Below, one piece after another: positions 36,035 through 44,825 of a stretch of DNA of 64,000 bases. The position numbers were made by a program, and so were the translations under genes. The DNA is taken from the NCBI RefSeq assembly GCF_009647605.1, contig NZ_WJIF01000002.1:62001-126000 (forward strand), written 5' to 3'. The notes under the pieces are model-generated. The model was not told where the DNA came from. It did no database searches and was given only the letters and a program-made list of their open reading frames with translations. Each line of letters starts with the position of its first letter. Within the stretch, counting starts at the first letter, position 1. The stretch comes from Agromyces agglutinans. GTDB taxonomy: Bacteria; Actinomycetota; Actinomycetes; Actinomycetales; Microbacteriaceae.

Positions 36035-37990
36035 ATGGCGCATGGTGGGGGTCGCGGCTGGTTCCGCAGACGTACGCAGCCCGCACCGCCACCCACCTCT
36101 CTCGCTCCACCAAGCCCTCCCGAGGAATCCGCTCCGATGACGCCCGACACACCACCGTCGACGATCGCGCCATGGAGCCCATCGAACCCCGCAGCGGCCG
36201 ATGGCCGACAGAGCCCCGCGTTCGCGCCGACCAGCACGCCGGTCAACGAAGCCGACGACGGCGTCGGTCCCGTGCACGCGGGTGCGGTGGCCCACGACCA
36301 GTCGTACACGGGCTCGCACGCTGAGCCGGGCGGTCCTGCGCTGTCCGAGCCGGGCGCCGTTGCGACGTCGACGGAGAGCCAGGCGTCTGCCTCGGCCTCC
36401 CCCGCATCTCCTCATCGCTCCATCGACTGGGACGCAGCGACGGCCGCGGCCCTTGCCGACGATGAACTGGGTGTACCGGCGGACGCACGGTGGCAGGCGG
36501 CAACCGGACGGACGGGCGCCGACCAGATGCTCGAGGACCTCATCCGCGAGATCGTCGGAGACGAGGCTGCCGACACCGTCTCGTCCCTTCAGCAACCGAA
36601 GATCGACGAACAGCCACGGGCCGAAGCTGAGGTCGAGGCCACCGGCGCGACGTCGCCCCAAGTCGGCCGTGATGCAGTTGAACTGCAAGCCGTCCCCGAC
36701 GGCGTGCCCGCAGCCGAATCCGACCCGGGAGTCGATGCCGTGCCGGCAGCCGGATCAGCGACGGCACTCGAATCCGGACCGGAAGAGCACGCGTATCCCG
36801 CAAGTGAAGCGGCGCGAGCAGTCGACGTCGAACCGACGGAACCAACGGCCGACGCGTCGATCGAGTCGAACGATGGCCCGACCCCCCGGTTCGACGCATC
36901 CGCACCTGCCGCGGACCAGCCGCAGGCCGCCGCCCCGGCCGATTTCCCCCGAGCCGACGCCCCGGCCGTTGCGACCGCCTCCGCTCCCCCTGCGGACGCC
37001 CCCGCTGGCCTTGCCGGCACCATGACCCCAGCCGCTCCCGCGCCGATCGCACCGCCGGTCGAATCGCATGACCCCGATGTTTCACGTGAAACATCCACGA
37101 CCCACGGAGGAACTCCCCTGGCCGACCAACTGATCGACGAGACCCGTCGACGCATGGCGCTCGAAGAAACGGTGCTCCCACTCCCGCCGGAGACGCGGGT
37201 CTTCACGATCTCGAACCAGAAGGGCGGCGTCGGCAAGACCACCACCGCCGTCAACCTCGCCGCGGCGCTGGCGCGCTCGGGCGCTCGGGTGCTCGTGATC
37301 GACCTCGACCCGCAGGGCAATGCCTCGACGGCGCTGGGCGTCGATCACCGCTCCGAGCAGCAGAGCGTGTACGAAGTGCTGGTACAGGACCTCGCGCTCT
37401 CCGCGGTGGTCCGACCCTCCACCGAACACGAACGGCTCGATTGCGTCCCGGCGACGATCCATCTTGCTGGCGCCGAGATCGAGCTGGTCTCCCTCGTCGC
37501 GCGCGAGCAGCGTCTCAAGCGGGCACTCGACGCCCACCTGGCGCAGATGGACGAGCCGTATCACTACGTGTTCATCGACTGCCCGCCGTCGCTGGGCCTC
37601 TTGACGATCAACGCCTTCGTCGCTGCACGGGAGGTGCTCATCCCCATCCAGTGCGAGTACTACGCGCTCGAGGGCCTGTCGCAGCTGCTCAGCAACATCG
37701 AACTCATCGAGAAGCACCTGAATCCGGTGCTCCGCCTGAGCACCATCCTGTTGACGATGTACGACTCGCGCACCAATCTCGCGCAGCAGGTCGCCCAAGA
37801 GGTCCGCGAGCACTTCCCAACCCAGACGCTCGGCACGATCATTCCGCGATCCGTGCGCGTCTCCGAGGCACCGAGCTATGGACAGAGCGTCATCTCGTAC
37901 GACTACGCATCGACGGGTTCGCTCTCCTACCGTGAAGCCGCCGCCGAGATCGCTCGACGCGGCGCCCGCACCCCCGAGGAGAACCACTGA
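36035..37990 (+). CDS. parA: Chromosome-partitioning ATPase ParA with long N-terminal extension
   Basis: ParA/Soj ATPase (651 aa as called). The Walker domain is the C-terminal 270 residues: TISNQKGGVGKTTTAVNLAAAL (deviant Walker A near 396-404), VLVIDLDPQGNAS, FIDCPPSLGLLT. The N-terminal ~350 residues are Pro/Ala/Asp/Glu-rich and mostly disordered, with one ordered-looking segment (about 130-185: SIDWDAATAAALADDELG, DQMLEDLIREIVGDEAAD). The ATG at 36035 has GGAG 8 bases upstream. parS 4 is inside the frame and encodes DVSRET. An internal start (ATG 37022) would give a conventional ~322-aa ParA and cannot be excluded. It overlaps parB by 1 bp. Confidence 0.85.
   Translation: MAHGGGRGWFRRRTQPAPPPTSLAPPSPPEESAPMTPDTPPSTIAPWSPSNPAAADGRQSPAFAPTSTPVNEADDGVGPVHAGAVAHDQSYTGSHAEPGGPALSEPGAVATSTESQASASASPASPHRSIDWDAATAAALADDELGVPADARWQAATGRTGADQMLEDLIREIVGDEAADTVSSLQQPKIDEQPRAEAEVEATGATSPQVGRDAVELQAVPDGVPAAESDPGVDAVPAAGSATALESGPEEHAYPASEAARAVDVEPTEPTADASIESNDGPTPRFDASAPAADQPQAAAPADFPRADAPAVATASAPPADAPAGLAGTMTPAAPAPIAPPVESHDPDVSRETSTTHGGTPLADQLIDETRRRMALEETVLPLPPETRVFTISNQKGGVGKTTTAVNLAAALARSGARVLVIDLDPQGNASTALGVDHRSEQQSVYEVLVQDLALSAVVRPSTEHERLDCVPATIHLAGAEIELVSLVAREQRLKRALDAHLAQMDEPYHYVFIDCPPSLGLLTINAFVAAREVLIPIQCEYYALEGLSQLLSNIELIEKHLNPVLRLSTILLTMYDSRTNLAQQVAQEVREHFPTQTLGTIIPRSVRVSEAPSYGQSVISYDYASTGSLSYREAAAEIARRGARTPEENH
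37078..37093. other. parS site 4 (perfect, inside parA)
   Basis: Perfect TGTTTCACGTGAAACA within the parA frame, translated as part of DVSRET just before the conserved ParA domain. ParB-parS sites inside parA are common in actinobacteria. Confidence 0.97.
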
Positions 37991-39045
37991 TGGCTACCAA
38001 GCGAACCGGCCTCGGCCGGGGCATCGGCGCACTGATCCCGACCAATGACGAAACCCCGCGCGCCAACCGGCCGGTCGACGTCTTCTTCCCCGAATCCGAT
38101 CAAGCATCGGCATCCGTGAACACCGGCGCCGACGCCGCCGGGGCCACGCCGGGCACGGTCGCGGGATCCGACGCCGCTCCGACGCTCGCCGCCGTGGCCG
38201 TCGTCGAGCAGGCCGCGGCGAACGAGGGGCTCCTCGCCGTGCCGGGCGCGCGCCTGGCACGACTCAACCCGCACGACATCGTTCCCAACGCGCAGCAGCC
38301 GCGGGTCAACTTCGACCCCGAGGATCTCGCTGAACTGGTCCACAGCGTTCGCGAGTTCGGCGTCCTGCAGCCGATCGTGGTCCGGCCGCATCCCGACGAG
38401 GCCGGCAAGTACGAACTGGTCATGGGCGAGCGCCGGCTTCGGGCGAGCAAGACTGCTGGGCTCGACACGATTCCGGCCGTCATCAAGGACACCGCCAACG
38501 AGGCGATGCTGCGCGATGCACTCCTCGAGAACCTCCACCGCTCCCAGCTCAACCCGCTGGAGGAGGCATCCGCGTATCAGCAGCTCCTCTCGGACTTCGG
38601 CATCACGCAGGAGGTGCTCGCCGAGCGCATCGGCCGTTCACGGCCGCAGATCTCGAACACGCTGCGCCTGCTGAAGCTGCCCGAGCAGGTGCAGCTCCGG
38701 GTCGCGGCGGGGGTGTTGAGCGCCGGCCACGCGCGCGCCATCCTCATGCTCTCCGACCAGGAGGCGATGATCCGGCTCGCCGACAAGATCGTCAATGAAG
38801 AGCTCTCGGTGCGCCAGGCGGAGGCCATCGCTGCTGCCGAGCCCAAGGCGGGCAAGCCGAAGCCGGCTGCCGGGCGTCGGCAGGAATTCCTCGATGACCT
38901 GGCGGTTCGCCTGGGTGATCGACTGAACACGCGCGTGAAGATCAACCTCGGAGCGCGCAAGGGAACGATCAACATCGACTTCGCGACCGTTCAGGACCTG
39001 CGCCGGATCCTCACCGATCTGGGCGAGGAACTCGAAGGGGTCTGA
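37990..39045 (+). CDS. parB: Chromosome-partitioning protein ParB
   Basis: ParB/Spo0J (351 aa), a CTP-dependent clamp that loads at parS and spreads. Visible parts: a variable N terminus (to about 85), the ParB/Srx nucleotide-binding domain (LNPHDIVPNAQQPRVNF, then ELVMGERRLRASK and ALLENLHRSQLNPLEEA), the helix-turn-helix (TQEVLAERIGRSRPQISNTLRLL, about 210-235) and the C-terminal dimerisation domain. The ATG overlaps the parA stop (TGATG). It is followed by a strong hairpin. Confidence 0.97.
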   Translation: MATKRTGLGRGIGALIPTNDETPRANRPVDVFFPESDQASASVNTGADAAGATPGTVAGSDAAPTLAAVAVVEQAAANEGLLAVPGARLARLNPHDIVPNAQQPRVNFDPEDLAELVHSVREFGVLQPIVVRPHPDEAGKYELVMGERRLRASKTAGLDTIPAVIKDTANEAMLRDALLENLHRSQLNPLEEASAYQQLLSDFGITQEVLAERIGRSRPQISNTLRLLKLPEQVQLRVAAGVLSAGHARAILMLSDQEAMIRLADKIVNEELSVRQAEAIAAAEPKAGKPKPAAGRRQEFLDDLAVRLGDRLNTRVKINLGARKGTINIDFATVQDLRRILTDLGEELEGV

Positions 39046-39092
39046 ACCGCGAACGCCGGGCCGTCGCCGGGCGGGCGATGATGGAATCGCGA

Positions 39093-39122
39093 AGGGCCGG
39101 GATGCGATCGCATCCCGGCCCT
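39093..39122. terminator. Palindromic terminator between parB and ddl-like gene
   Basis: A perfect palindrome of 30 bases, AGGGCCGGGATGCGA and its complement, lies between the convergent genes and can end both transcripts. Confidence 0.8.
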
Positions 39123-39139
39123 CCTGTTCTCGGCGCGCG

Positions 39140-40198
39140 TCAGCCGCGCTGCGCCGCGCGACGCACGAGCGCGTCGTAGACCTCGCTCGCCGTGCGCCCG
39201 GCCGCTTCGATCGCGAGCGGGACGAGCGATGTCTCTGTCAGGCCGGGCACCACGTTCGCCTCGAGGAACCATGGCCGGCCGGCCTCGTCGATGATGAAGT
39301 CCACCCGTGAGAGGTCGTGCAGGCCGAGCGTGCGGTGGGCCAGCACGGCCGCCTCCGCGACGGCAGCGGCGATCTCCTCGTCGAGGCGCGCCGGCGCGAA
39401 GAAGGTGGTCTCCCCCGCGTTGTACCTGGCCTGGAAGCTGTAGACGCCATCCGTCGGAACGATCTCGACGGCCGGCAAGGCCTCGGGACCTGCGCCCGTG
39501 TCGACCACGGTCACGGCGACCTCGGTGCCGAAGATCCGCCGCTCGACCACGGCGACCTCCGCGTAGGTGAACGCGTCGACCATCGCGCGCGGCAGTTCCT
39601 CGGGTGCATCCACGATCGTCACGCCCTGGGCCGAACCACCCGAGGACGGCTTCACGACCAGGTCGCCTTCGATGGCGCTGCGGACCACGCGGAGCACGCT
39701 CGCAGCCCCGAGCTCGCGGAACGACTCGTGCGAGAGCACGACGGAATCGGGAACCGCGATACCCGCATCGCGCACGATGGAACTGGCGACCGGCTTCGAC
39801 CACGTGCGACGAGCCGCAGAGCCGGGCGAGCCCACCGTGGGAACCCCGAGCGCCGCGAGCAGGTCGAGCAGCGAGCCGTCTTCGCCGCTCGAGCCGTGGA
39901 GCGCAGGGAACAGCACGTCGGGCCGGTGCTCGGCGAGGTACGGCAACAGGCCGGCATCTGGGTCCCGCAGGGTCACCCGGTGGCCCGCGGAGACGAGTGC
40001 GTCGACGACGCGTCGGCCGGATCGAAGCGACACGTCGCGTTCGTGCGAGATGCCTCCGGCGAGCACGACGACGTCGAGCGCTGCCGACGCGGCGGTTGCA
40101 CCCGACGCGCTCGCACCCGACGCGCTCCCACCGGTCGCGGTCCCACTGCTCAGGTCCGCCTCCGAAGGCACCGCGCCGCTTTGCTCAGAATCGCTCAT
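39140..40198 (-). CDS. D-alanine-D-alanine ligase family (ATP-grasp) protein
   Basis: ATP-grasp ligase (352 aa) of the Ddl family, which joins two D-alanines for peptidoglycan. After a low-complexity Ser/Gly/Ala N terminus (1-40) come LAGGISHERDVSLRSG, VLFPALHGSSGEDG, LVVKPSSGGSAQGV and the C-terminal metal/ADP region VDFIIDEAGRPWFLEANVVPGLTETS. The main Ddl in actinobacteria is usually encoded elsewhere, so this may be a paralogue making another D-amino-acid peptide. It is 36 bp downstream of the aminotransferase gene. Confidence 0.87.
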   Translation of the reverse strand: MSDSEQSGAVPSEADLSSGTATGGSASGASASGATAASAALDVVVLAGGISHERDVSLRSGRRVVDALVSAGHRVTLRDPDAGLLPYLAEHRPDVLFPALHGSSGEDGSLLDLLAALGVPTVGSPGSAARRTWSKPVASSIVRDAGIAVPDSVVLSHESFRELGAASVLRVVRSAIEGDLVVKPSSGGSAQGVTIVDAPEELPRAMVDAFTYAEVAVVERRIFGTEVAVTVVDTGAGPEALPAVEIVPTDGVYSFQARYNAGETTFFAPARLDEEIAAAVAEAAVLAHRTLGLHDLSRVDFIIDEAGRPWFLEANVVPGLTETSLVPLAIEAAGRTASEVYDALVRRAAQRG

Positions 40199-40234
40199 GA
40201 TCTGGGATTTCTCCGCTCTGTTCCGGGTTTGGAG

Positions 40235-41560
40235 CTACTTGAGGTCCGACGGGGGCGCGACTTCGATGCCGGGCGTGATCGGGAGTTGCAGGGTGCCGGT
40301 GCCCGCGAAGGTGTCGAGCAGGTCGAGCTCGCCGTTGACGACCGTCGCGAGCCGCCGCACGCCGAGCCGGATGGCCTCGGGCGTCGGATAGCAGAACGAG
40401 AGGCGCATCGCGTGCCGGCCTCGGCCGTCGGCGAAGAACGCGGTACCCGGGGTGTAGGCCACGAGTTCCCGCACCGCACGCGGCAGCATCTGCTTCGAGT
40501 CGAGCCTGTCGGGCAGGGTGAGCCACACGTAGAACCCGCCGTTCGGGTTGGTCCACGAGAGATGTGGAAGGTACTCCCCCAGCGCCTCGAGCATGGCGTC
40601 CTTGCGCTCGCGGTAGACGCCGCGGAAGGTGTCGATCTGCCCGCGCCAGTCGGCAGTGGAGAGGTACTCGGCCACGACCATCTGGCTGAACGAGGAGGGT
40701 GAGAGGATCGCCGACTCGGCGGCGAGGATGAGCTTCTCGCGGATCGCGTGCGGCGCGAGCGCCCAACCGACGCGGAATCCCGGGGCCAGGGTCTTCGAGA
40801 ACGATCCGAGGTAGATCACGCCTTCGGGGTCGAGTGAGCGCAGCGCGTTCGGTGCCGGCTCGTCGAAGTGCAGGAGCCCGTACGGGTTGTCCTCGAGCAC
40901 CAGGATCTCGTTCTGCCGGCAGATCTCGAGGATCTCAGGGCGCCGCGAAGCGGCGAGCGTGACCCCGGCCGGGTTGTGGAAGTTCGGGATCGTATAGAGG
41001 AACTTCATGCGCCGGCCCTGGCCGCGCAGGTGCGCGATCGTCTGCCGCAGCGCCTCGGGGATCAATCCGTCGTCGTCCATCGCGACGTGCACGACCGACG
41101 CCTGGTACGACCGGAACACGCCCATCGCGCCCACGTAGGAGGGCGCCTCGGCGAGCACGACGTCGCCCGGGTCGAGGAACAGCTTGGCGACGAAGTCGAG
41201 CGCTTGCTGCGAACCGGTCGAGGTGACCACGTCGTCGACGGATGCCCCGCGGATGCCCTCGAGCGACATGACCTCGAGGATGTGCTCGCGGAGCTCGGGG
41301 ATGCCCGCACCCCCGCCGTACTGCAGCGCGGTGGGGCCCTGCTCGCGCATGACCCGGTCCATCGACTGCAGGATGAGCTCCTGCGGGAGCGCCGACACGA
41401 ACGGCATGCCGCCGGCGAGCGAGACCACTTCGGGGCGCGACGCGACGGCGAACAGGGCCCGGACCTCGGATGCCGCGAAGCCGGCGGCTCGCTCGGCGTA
41501 GTTCGCGTACCAGGGGTCGAGGTTGTTGCCGGTCCGCTGCGGGACGCCGTCGGTGGTCAC
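40235..41560 (-). CDS. PLP-dependent aminotransferase, class I/II
   Basis: Fold type I aminotransferase (441 aa) close to the 2-aminoadipate/aromatic (ARO8/LysN-like) group. Signatures: VSLAGGMPFVSALP, ALQYGGGAGIPELREHI, TSTGSQQALDF, IPNFHNPAGV, LVLEDNPYGLLHF and the PLP-lysine motif YLGSFSKTLAPGFRVGW. There is no N-terminal GntR domain, so it is an enzyme rather than a MocR regulator. Substrate cannot be set from sequence. GTG start, with only a weak ribosome site. It lies upstream of the Ddl-like ligase and may supply or recycle an amino acid in the same pathway. Confidence 0.9.
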   Translation of the reverse strand: MTTDGVPQRTGNNLDPWYANYAERAAGFAASEVRALFAVASRPEVVSLAGGMPFVSALPQELILQSMDRVMREQGPTALQYGGGAGIPELREHILEVMSLEGIRGASVDDVVTSTGSQQALDFVAKLFLDPGDVVLAEAPSYVGAMGVFRSYQASVVHVAMDDDGLIPEALRQTIAHLRGQGRRMKFLYTIPNFHNPAGVTLAASRRPEILEICRQNEILVLEDNPYGLLHFDEPAPNALRSLDPEGVIYLGSFSKTLAPGFRVGWALAPHAIREKLILAAESAILSPSSFSQMVVAEYLSTADWRGQIDTFRGVYRERKDAMLEALGEYLPHLSWTNPNGGFYVWLTLPDRLDSKQMLPRAVRELVAYTPGTAFFADGRGRHAMRLSFCYPTPEAIRLGVRRLATVVNGELDLLDTFAGTGTLQLPITPGIEVAPPSDLK

Positions 41561-41675
41561 ATCACATCCGTTCTGCTCAGGGTTTTCATGGTAGTCACCG
41601 CGAAGGGGTGGGTCCGACGGATGCCTCGCGGCGGAGCATCCCGTCGGCTGTCGCTGCCGGCCCCGGATACGCGAA

Positions 41676-41705
41676 AGACCCGCCCGGCTGGTGCCGGGCG
41701 GGTCT
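41676..41705. terminator. Hairpin terminator after trxA
   Basis: A 13-bp stem AGACCCGCCCGGC / GCCGGGCGGGTCT with a 4-base loop lies just past the trxA stop codon and upstream of the aminotransferase gene. Confidence 0.8.
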
Positions 41706-41722
41706 CAGGACGAGGCTGCCGG

Positions 41723-42046
41723 CTACGAGATGTAGGCGGCGAGGTCGGCCTCGAGGGCGGGCTTCGGCTTCGCGCCGACGACGGTCTTCACGACCTCGCC
41801 GCCCTGGAAGACCTTGAACGCGGGAATCGCGGTGATCTGGTACTTCATGGCGAGGCCGGGGTTCTCGTCGACGTTGAGCTTGACGATGTCGATCTTCTCG
41901 GCGTGCTCGGTCGCGATGGCGTCGAGGATCGGGCTCACGGCGCGACACGGGCCGCACCATTCGGCCCAGAAGTCGACGACGACCGGCTTGTCGTTCTTGA
42001 GGACCTCCTGCTCGAAGGTGGCCTCGGTCACTGCACGTGCAGACAT
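41723..42046 (-). CDS. trxA: Thioredoxin
   Basis: Cytoplasmic thioredoxin (107 aa) with active-site WCGPC (Cys31, Cys34) in VVVDFWAEWCGPCRAVSP and the cis-proline loop ITAIPAF. It is reduced by the TrxB encoded immediately upstream. The ATG at 42046 has AGGAG 7 bases before it. The 37-bp gap and same orientation indicate a trxB-trxA operon ended by the hairpin at 41676. Confidence 0.97.
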   Translation of the reverse strand: MSARAVTEATFEQEVLKNDKPVVVDFWAEWCGPCRAVSPILDAIATEHAEKIDIVKLNVDENPGLAMKYQITAIPAFKVFQGGEVVKTVVGAKPKPALEADLAAYIS

Positions 42047-42083
42047 TTCACTTCTCCTTTGGTGGAAGACGGGATGCGTCGCG

Positions 42084-43079
42084 TCAGTTCGCGACGGCGA
42101 GTTCGGCGACGGATGCCTCGGCTGAAGCCGGCTCCTCGTCGGCGGCACCGGCGTCGTCGAGCGCGGCGAGGTAGTGCTCGGCGTCGAGAGCGGCGACCGT
42201 TCCCGAGCCCGCTGCCGTCACGGCCTGGCGGTAGTGGGGGTCGATCACGTCGCCGGCGGCGAAGACGCCGGGCACCGACGTGCGCGAGGAACGCCCGTCG
42301 ACCGCGATGGTGCCCTCGGGGGTGAGGTCGAGCTTGTCGTGCACGAGGTGCGTACGCGGGTCGTTGCCGATCGCGACGAAGAGGCCGTCGAGGTCGAGGG
42401 CCCGAAGCTCGCCCGTCACGGTGTCGCGCAGCGTGACGCCCGTGACCGCCTCGGTGCCGTGGATCTGCGTGACCTCCACGTTCCACACGAACTCGATCTT
42501 CTCGTTGTCGAACGCGCGCTGCTGCATGATCTTGGACGCCTTGAGCTCGTCACGGCGGTGCAGCACGTAGACCTTGTCGGCGAACCGGGTGAGGAAGGTC
42601 GCCTCCTCCATCGCCGAGTCGCCGCCGCCGACGACCGCGATCGTCTTCTGCCGGAAGAAGAAGCCGTCGCACGTGGCGCACCACGACAGGCCGTGGCCCG
42701 AGAGGACCTCCTCTTCGGGAAGGCCGAGCTTGCGGTAGGCGGACCCGGTCGCGTAGATGATGGCACGAGCCTCTTCGACGCCGCCGTTTCCGAGCTTCAC
42801 GCGCTTGACCGGACCGTCGAGCTCGAGCTCGACGACGTCGTCGTAGACGACCTCGGTGCCGAAGCGCTCGGCCTGCTGCTGCATCTGCCCCATCAGGTCG
42901 GGGCCCATGATGCCCTCGGGGAAGCCCGGGAAGTTCTCGACCTCGGTCGTGTTCATCAGCTCGCCGCCGATCTCGACCGAGCTCGCGATGAGCAGCGGCT
43001 TCAGCTCGGCGCGGGCGGCGTAGATCGCCGCGGTGAAGCCTGCGGGGCCCGAGCCGATGATGATGATGTCGCGCAACAC
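42084..43079 (-). CDS. trxB: Thioredoxin reductase
   Basis: Low-molecular-weight thioredoxin reductase (331 aa), an FAD enzyme using NADPH. FAD site IIIIGSGPAGFTAAIYAAR at the N terminus; redox cysteines in WCATCDGFFF (near 134-137); NADPH loop AVVGGGDSAMEEA; C-terminal FAD motif GVFAAGDVIDPHYRQ. The C-terminal ~30 residues are Ala/Glu-rich. GTG at 43079 has GGGAG just upstream; a TTG one codon later is equally spaced. It is the first gene of the trxB-trxA unit. Confidence 0.96.
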   Translation of the reverse strand: MLRDIIIIGSGPAGFTAAIYAARAELKPLLIASSVEIGGELMNTTEVENFPGFPEGIMGPDLMGQMQQQAERFGTEVVYDDVVELELDGPVKRVKLGNGGVEEARAIIYATGSAYRKLGLPEEEVLSGHGLSWCATCDGFFFRQKTIAVVGGGDSAMEEATFLTRFADKVYVLHRRDELKASKIMQQRAFDNEKIEFVWNVEVTQIHGTEAVTGVTLRDTVTGELRALDLDGLFVAIGNDPRTHLVHDKLDLTPEGTIAVDGRSSRTSVPGVFAAGDVIDPHYRQAVTAAGSGTVAALDAEHYLAALDDAGAADEEPASAEASVAELAVAN

Positions 43080-43205
43080 TGCTCCCTGGTTCGTGACGTA
43101 GGTGTGGCATCCGTTCGATTCGACGGATGGCACGACATGGTCAACACAGTCTAGGCGGACCCTATTCCGGCGCCGCCGTGCGTTGCGGCGCGCGACGGAT
43201 GCCGC

Positions 43206-44825
43206 TCAGCGGCGACGGAGCCGCGCGACGAGCGGTTCGGCAAAGCCGCGCAGCTCGGGCGAGCGGAGCAGCCATAGTCCGGCGAAGTACAGGGCGGCCA
43301 TGACCACGCCGATGATCGCCATGGAGCTGACCGCGCCCAGGATGCCGGAGACGGCGTAACCGCCTTCGGTGGTTCCACCGAGGGTGACGAGGAGGAGCAC
43401 GCCGGCTGCGACGGGAAGCACGAGGGCGGCGAGCGAGCGTCCGAGGGCGATGGCGATACGGCGGCCGTCGATGCCGCCGAGGCGACGGCGGAGGAGCACC
43501 GTGGCGACGACGAGTTGGGCGGCGCCCGCCAGCGTGGTCGAGAGCGCGATGCCCACGCCGATCCACTCGAGCGGAAGCAGGAGGCACGTGAACGCGAGGG
43601 CCGCGAACACCACGACCTGGAACAGCGTGAAGAAGAACGGCGTGCGCGTGTCGTTCAGCGCGTAGAACGTCCGTTGCACGACGAACAGCGCACTGAACGC
43701 CGGCAGCCCGATCGCGAACGCGACGATGACGTTGCCGAGCCCGGCCGTCGCCGCGAAGGTGTCGGACTGGAACACGGCACCGAACGGGTACGCGACCACG
43801 ATGAGCACCGCCGCCGCGAACACCAGCAGCAACGAGATGCCGCGGATCGCTCCCGACACGTCGTCGCGTACGGTCGCGAGGTCGTCGCGATGGGCGTGCT
43901 CGCTCATACGAGTGAAATACGCGGTCGCGATCGAGACCGCGATGATCGAGTGCGGCAGCATGAACACGAGCCACGCGATGTCGACCGCGGCGACGGATGC
44001 CCCCGCGCCCGACGCGATGAGCAGCACCTGGGTCTGCACGATGCCGGCGAGCGTCGTGAGCAGGAGCATCCCGAACGTCCAGCCTGCGAGGCGCCCGGCG
44101 GCGCCCAACCCGACGCCGCGCCAGGCGAAGTCCGGCCGGAAGCGGAGCCCGATGCGGCGCCAGAACCAGAAGAGCACGAGGGCCTGGGATGCGATGCCGA
44201 GCGTTGCGGTCCCCGCGAGGAGCGCGACCATTCCGGCCGTCCAGTCGCCCACGGCGCGATCTCCGCCGGGGTCGAACCCGTACACGAGGCCGAACACCGC
44301 GAGACCGGCGAGGGCGACGATGTTGTTGAGCACCGGCACCCAGGTGAACGGGCCGAAGCTGCGCCGGGCGTTCAGCACTTCGCCGAGCAGGGTGTAGAGG
44401 CCGTAGAAGAAGATCTGCGGCAGACACCACCACGCGAACGCGATGGCGAGCGGCACGACCTCGGGCTTGGAGGCCGCGTAGATCCAGACGAGCACCGGAG
44501 CCAGCAGGGTGGCGACCACCGTGGCGCCACCGATGACCACCAGGCTGAGGGTGAGGAGCTTGTTGATGTACGCGCTGCCGCCGTCGGCATGGGCGGCGGC
44601 GCGGACGATCTGCGGGACGAGCACCGCGCTGAGCACCCCGCCCGCGACGATGACGTAGACGGTGTTCGGCAGGCCGTTGGCGACCGCGAAGGCGTCAGCG
44701 CTGACCGACCCGACCGCGCCGATCGCGGATGCCAGCACGATCGCCTTCACGAAGCCGAGCACGCGGGACACCAGCGTGCCCGACGCGAGGAACAGGCTCG
44801 CGCGACCGATCCGGTCTTCAGCCAT
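43206..44825 (-). CDS. murJ: Lipid II flippase MurJ
   Basis: MurJ/MviN flippase (539 aa) of the MOP superfamily, moving lipid II across the membrane. Fourteen hydrophobic helices can be read; signatures are GTLVSRVLGFVKAIVLASAIG, DAFAVANGLPN, and QRTFYALNDTRTP. Unlike mycobacterial MurJ it has no C-terminal kinase-like and extracellular extension; it ends soon after the last helix. It overlaps the DUF6049 gene by 8 bp and is probably coupled to it. Confidence 0.95.
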   Translation of the reverse strand: MAEDRIGRASLFLASGTLVSRVLGFVKAIVLASAIGAVGSVSADAFAVANGLPNTVYVIVAGGVLSAVLVPQIVRAAAHADGGSAYINKLLTLSLVVIGGATVVATLLAPVLVWIYAASKPEVVPLAIAFAWWCLPQIFFYGLYTLLGEVLNARRSFGPFTWVPVLNNIVALAGLAVFGLVYGFDPGGDRAVGDWTAGMVALLAGTATLGIASQALVLFWFWRRIGLRFRPDFAWRGVGLGAAGRLAGWTFGMLLLTTLAGIVQTQVLLIASGAGASVAAVDIAWLVFMLPHSIIAVSIATAYFTRMSEHAHRDDLATVRDDVSGAIRGISLLLVFAAAVLIVVAYPFGAVFQSDTFAATAGLGNVIVAFAIGLPAFSALFVVQRTFYALNDTRTPFFFTLFQVVVFAALAFTCLLLPLEWIGVGIALSTTLAGAAQLVVATVLLRRRLGGIDGRRIAIALGRSLAALVLPVAAGVLLLVTLGGTTEGGYAVSGILGAVSSMAIIGVVMAALYFAGLWLLRSPELRGFAEPLVARLRRR

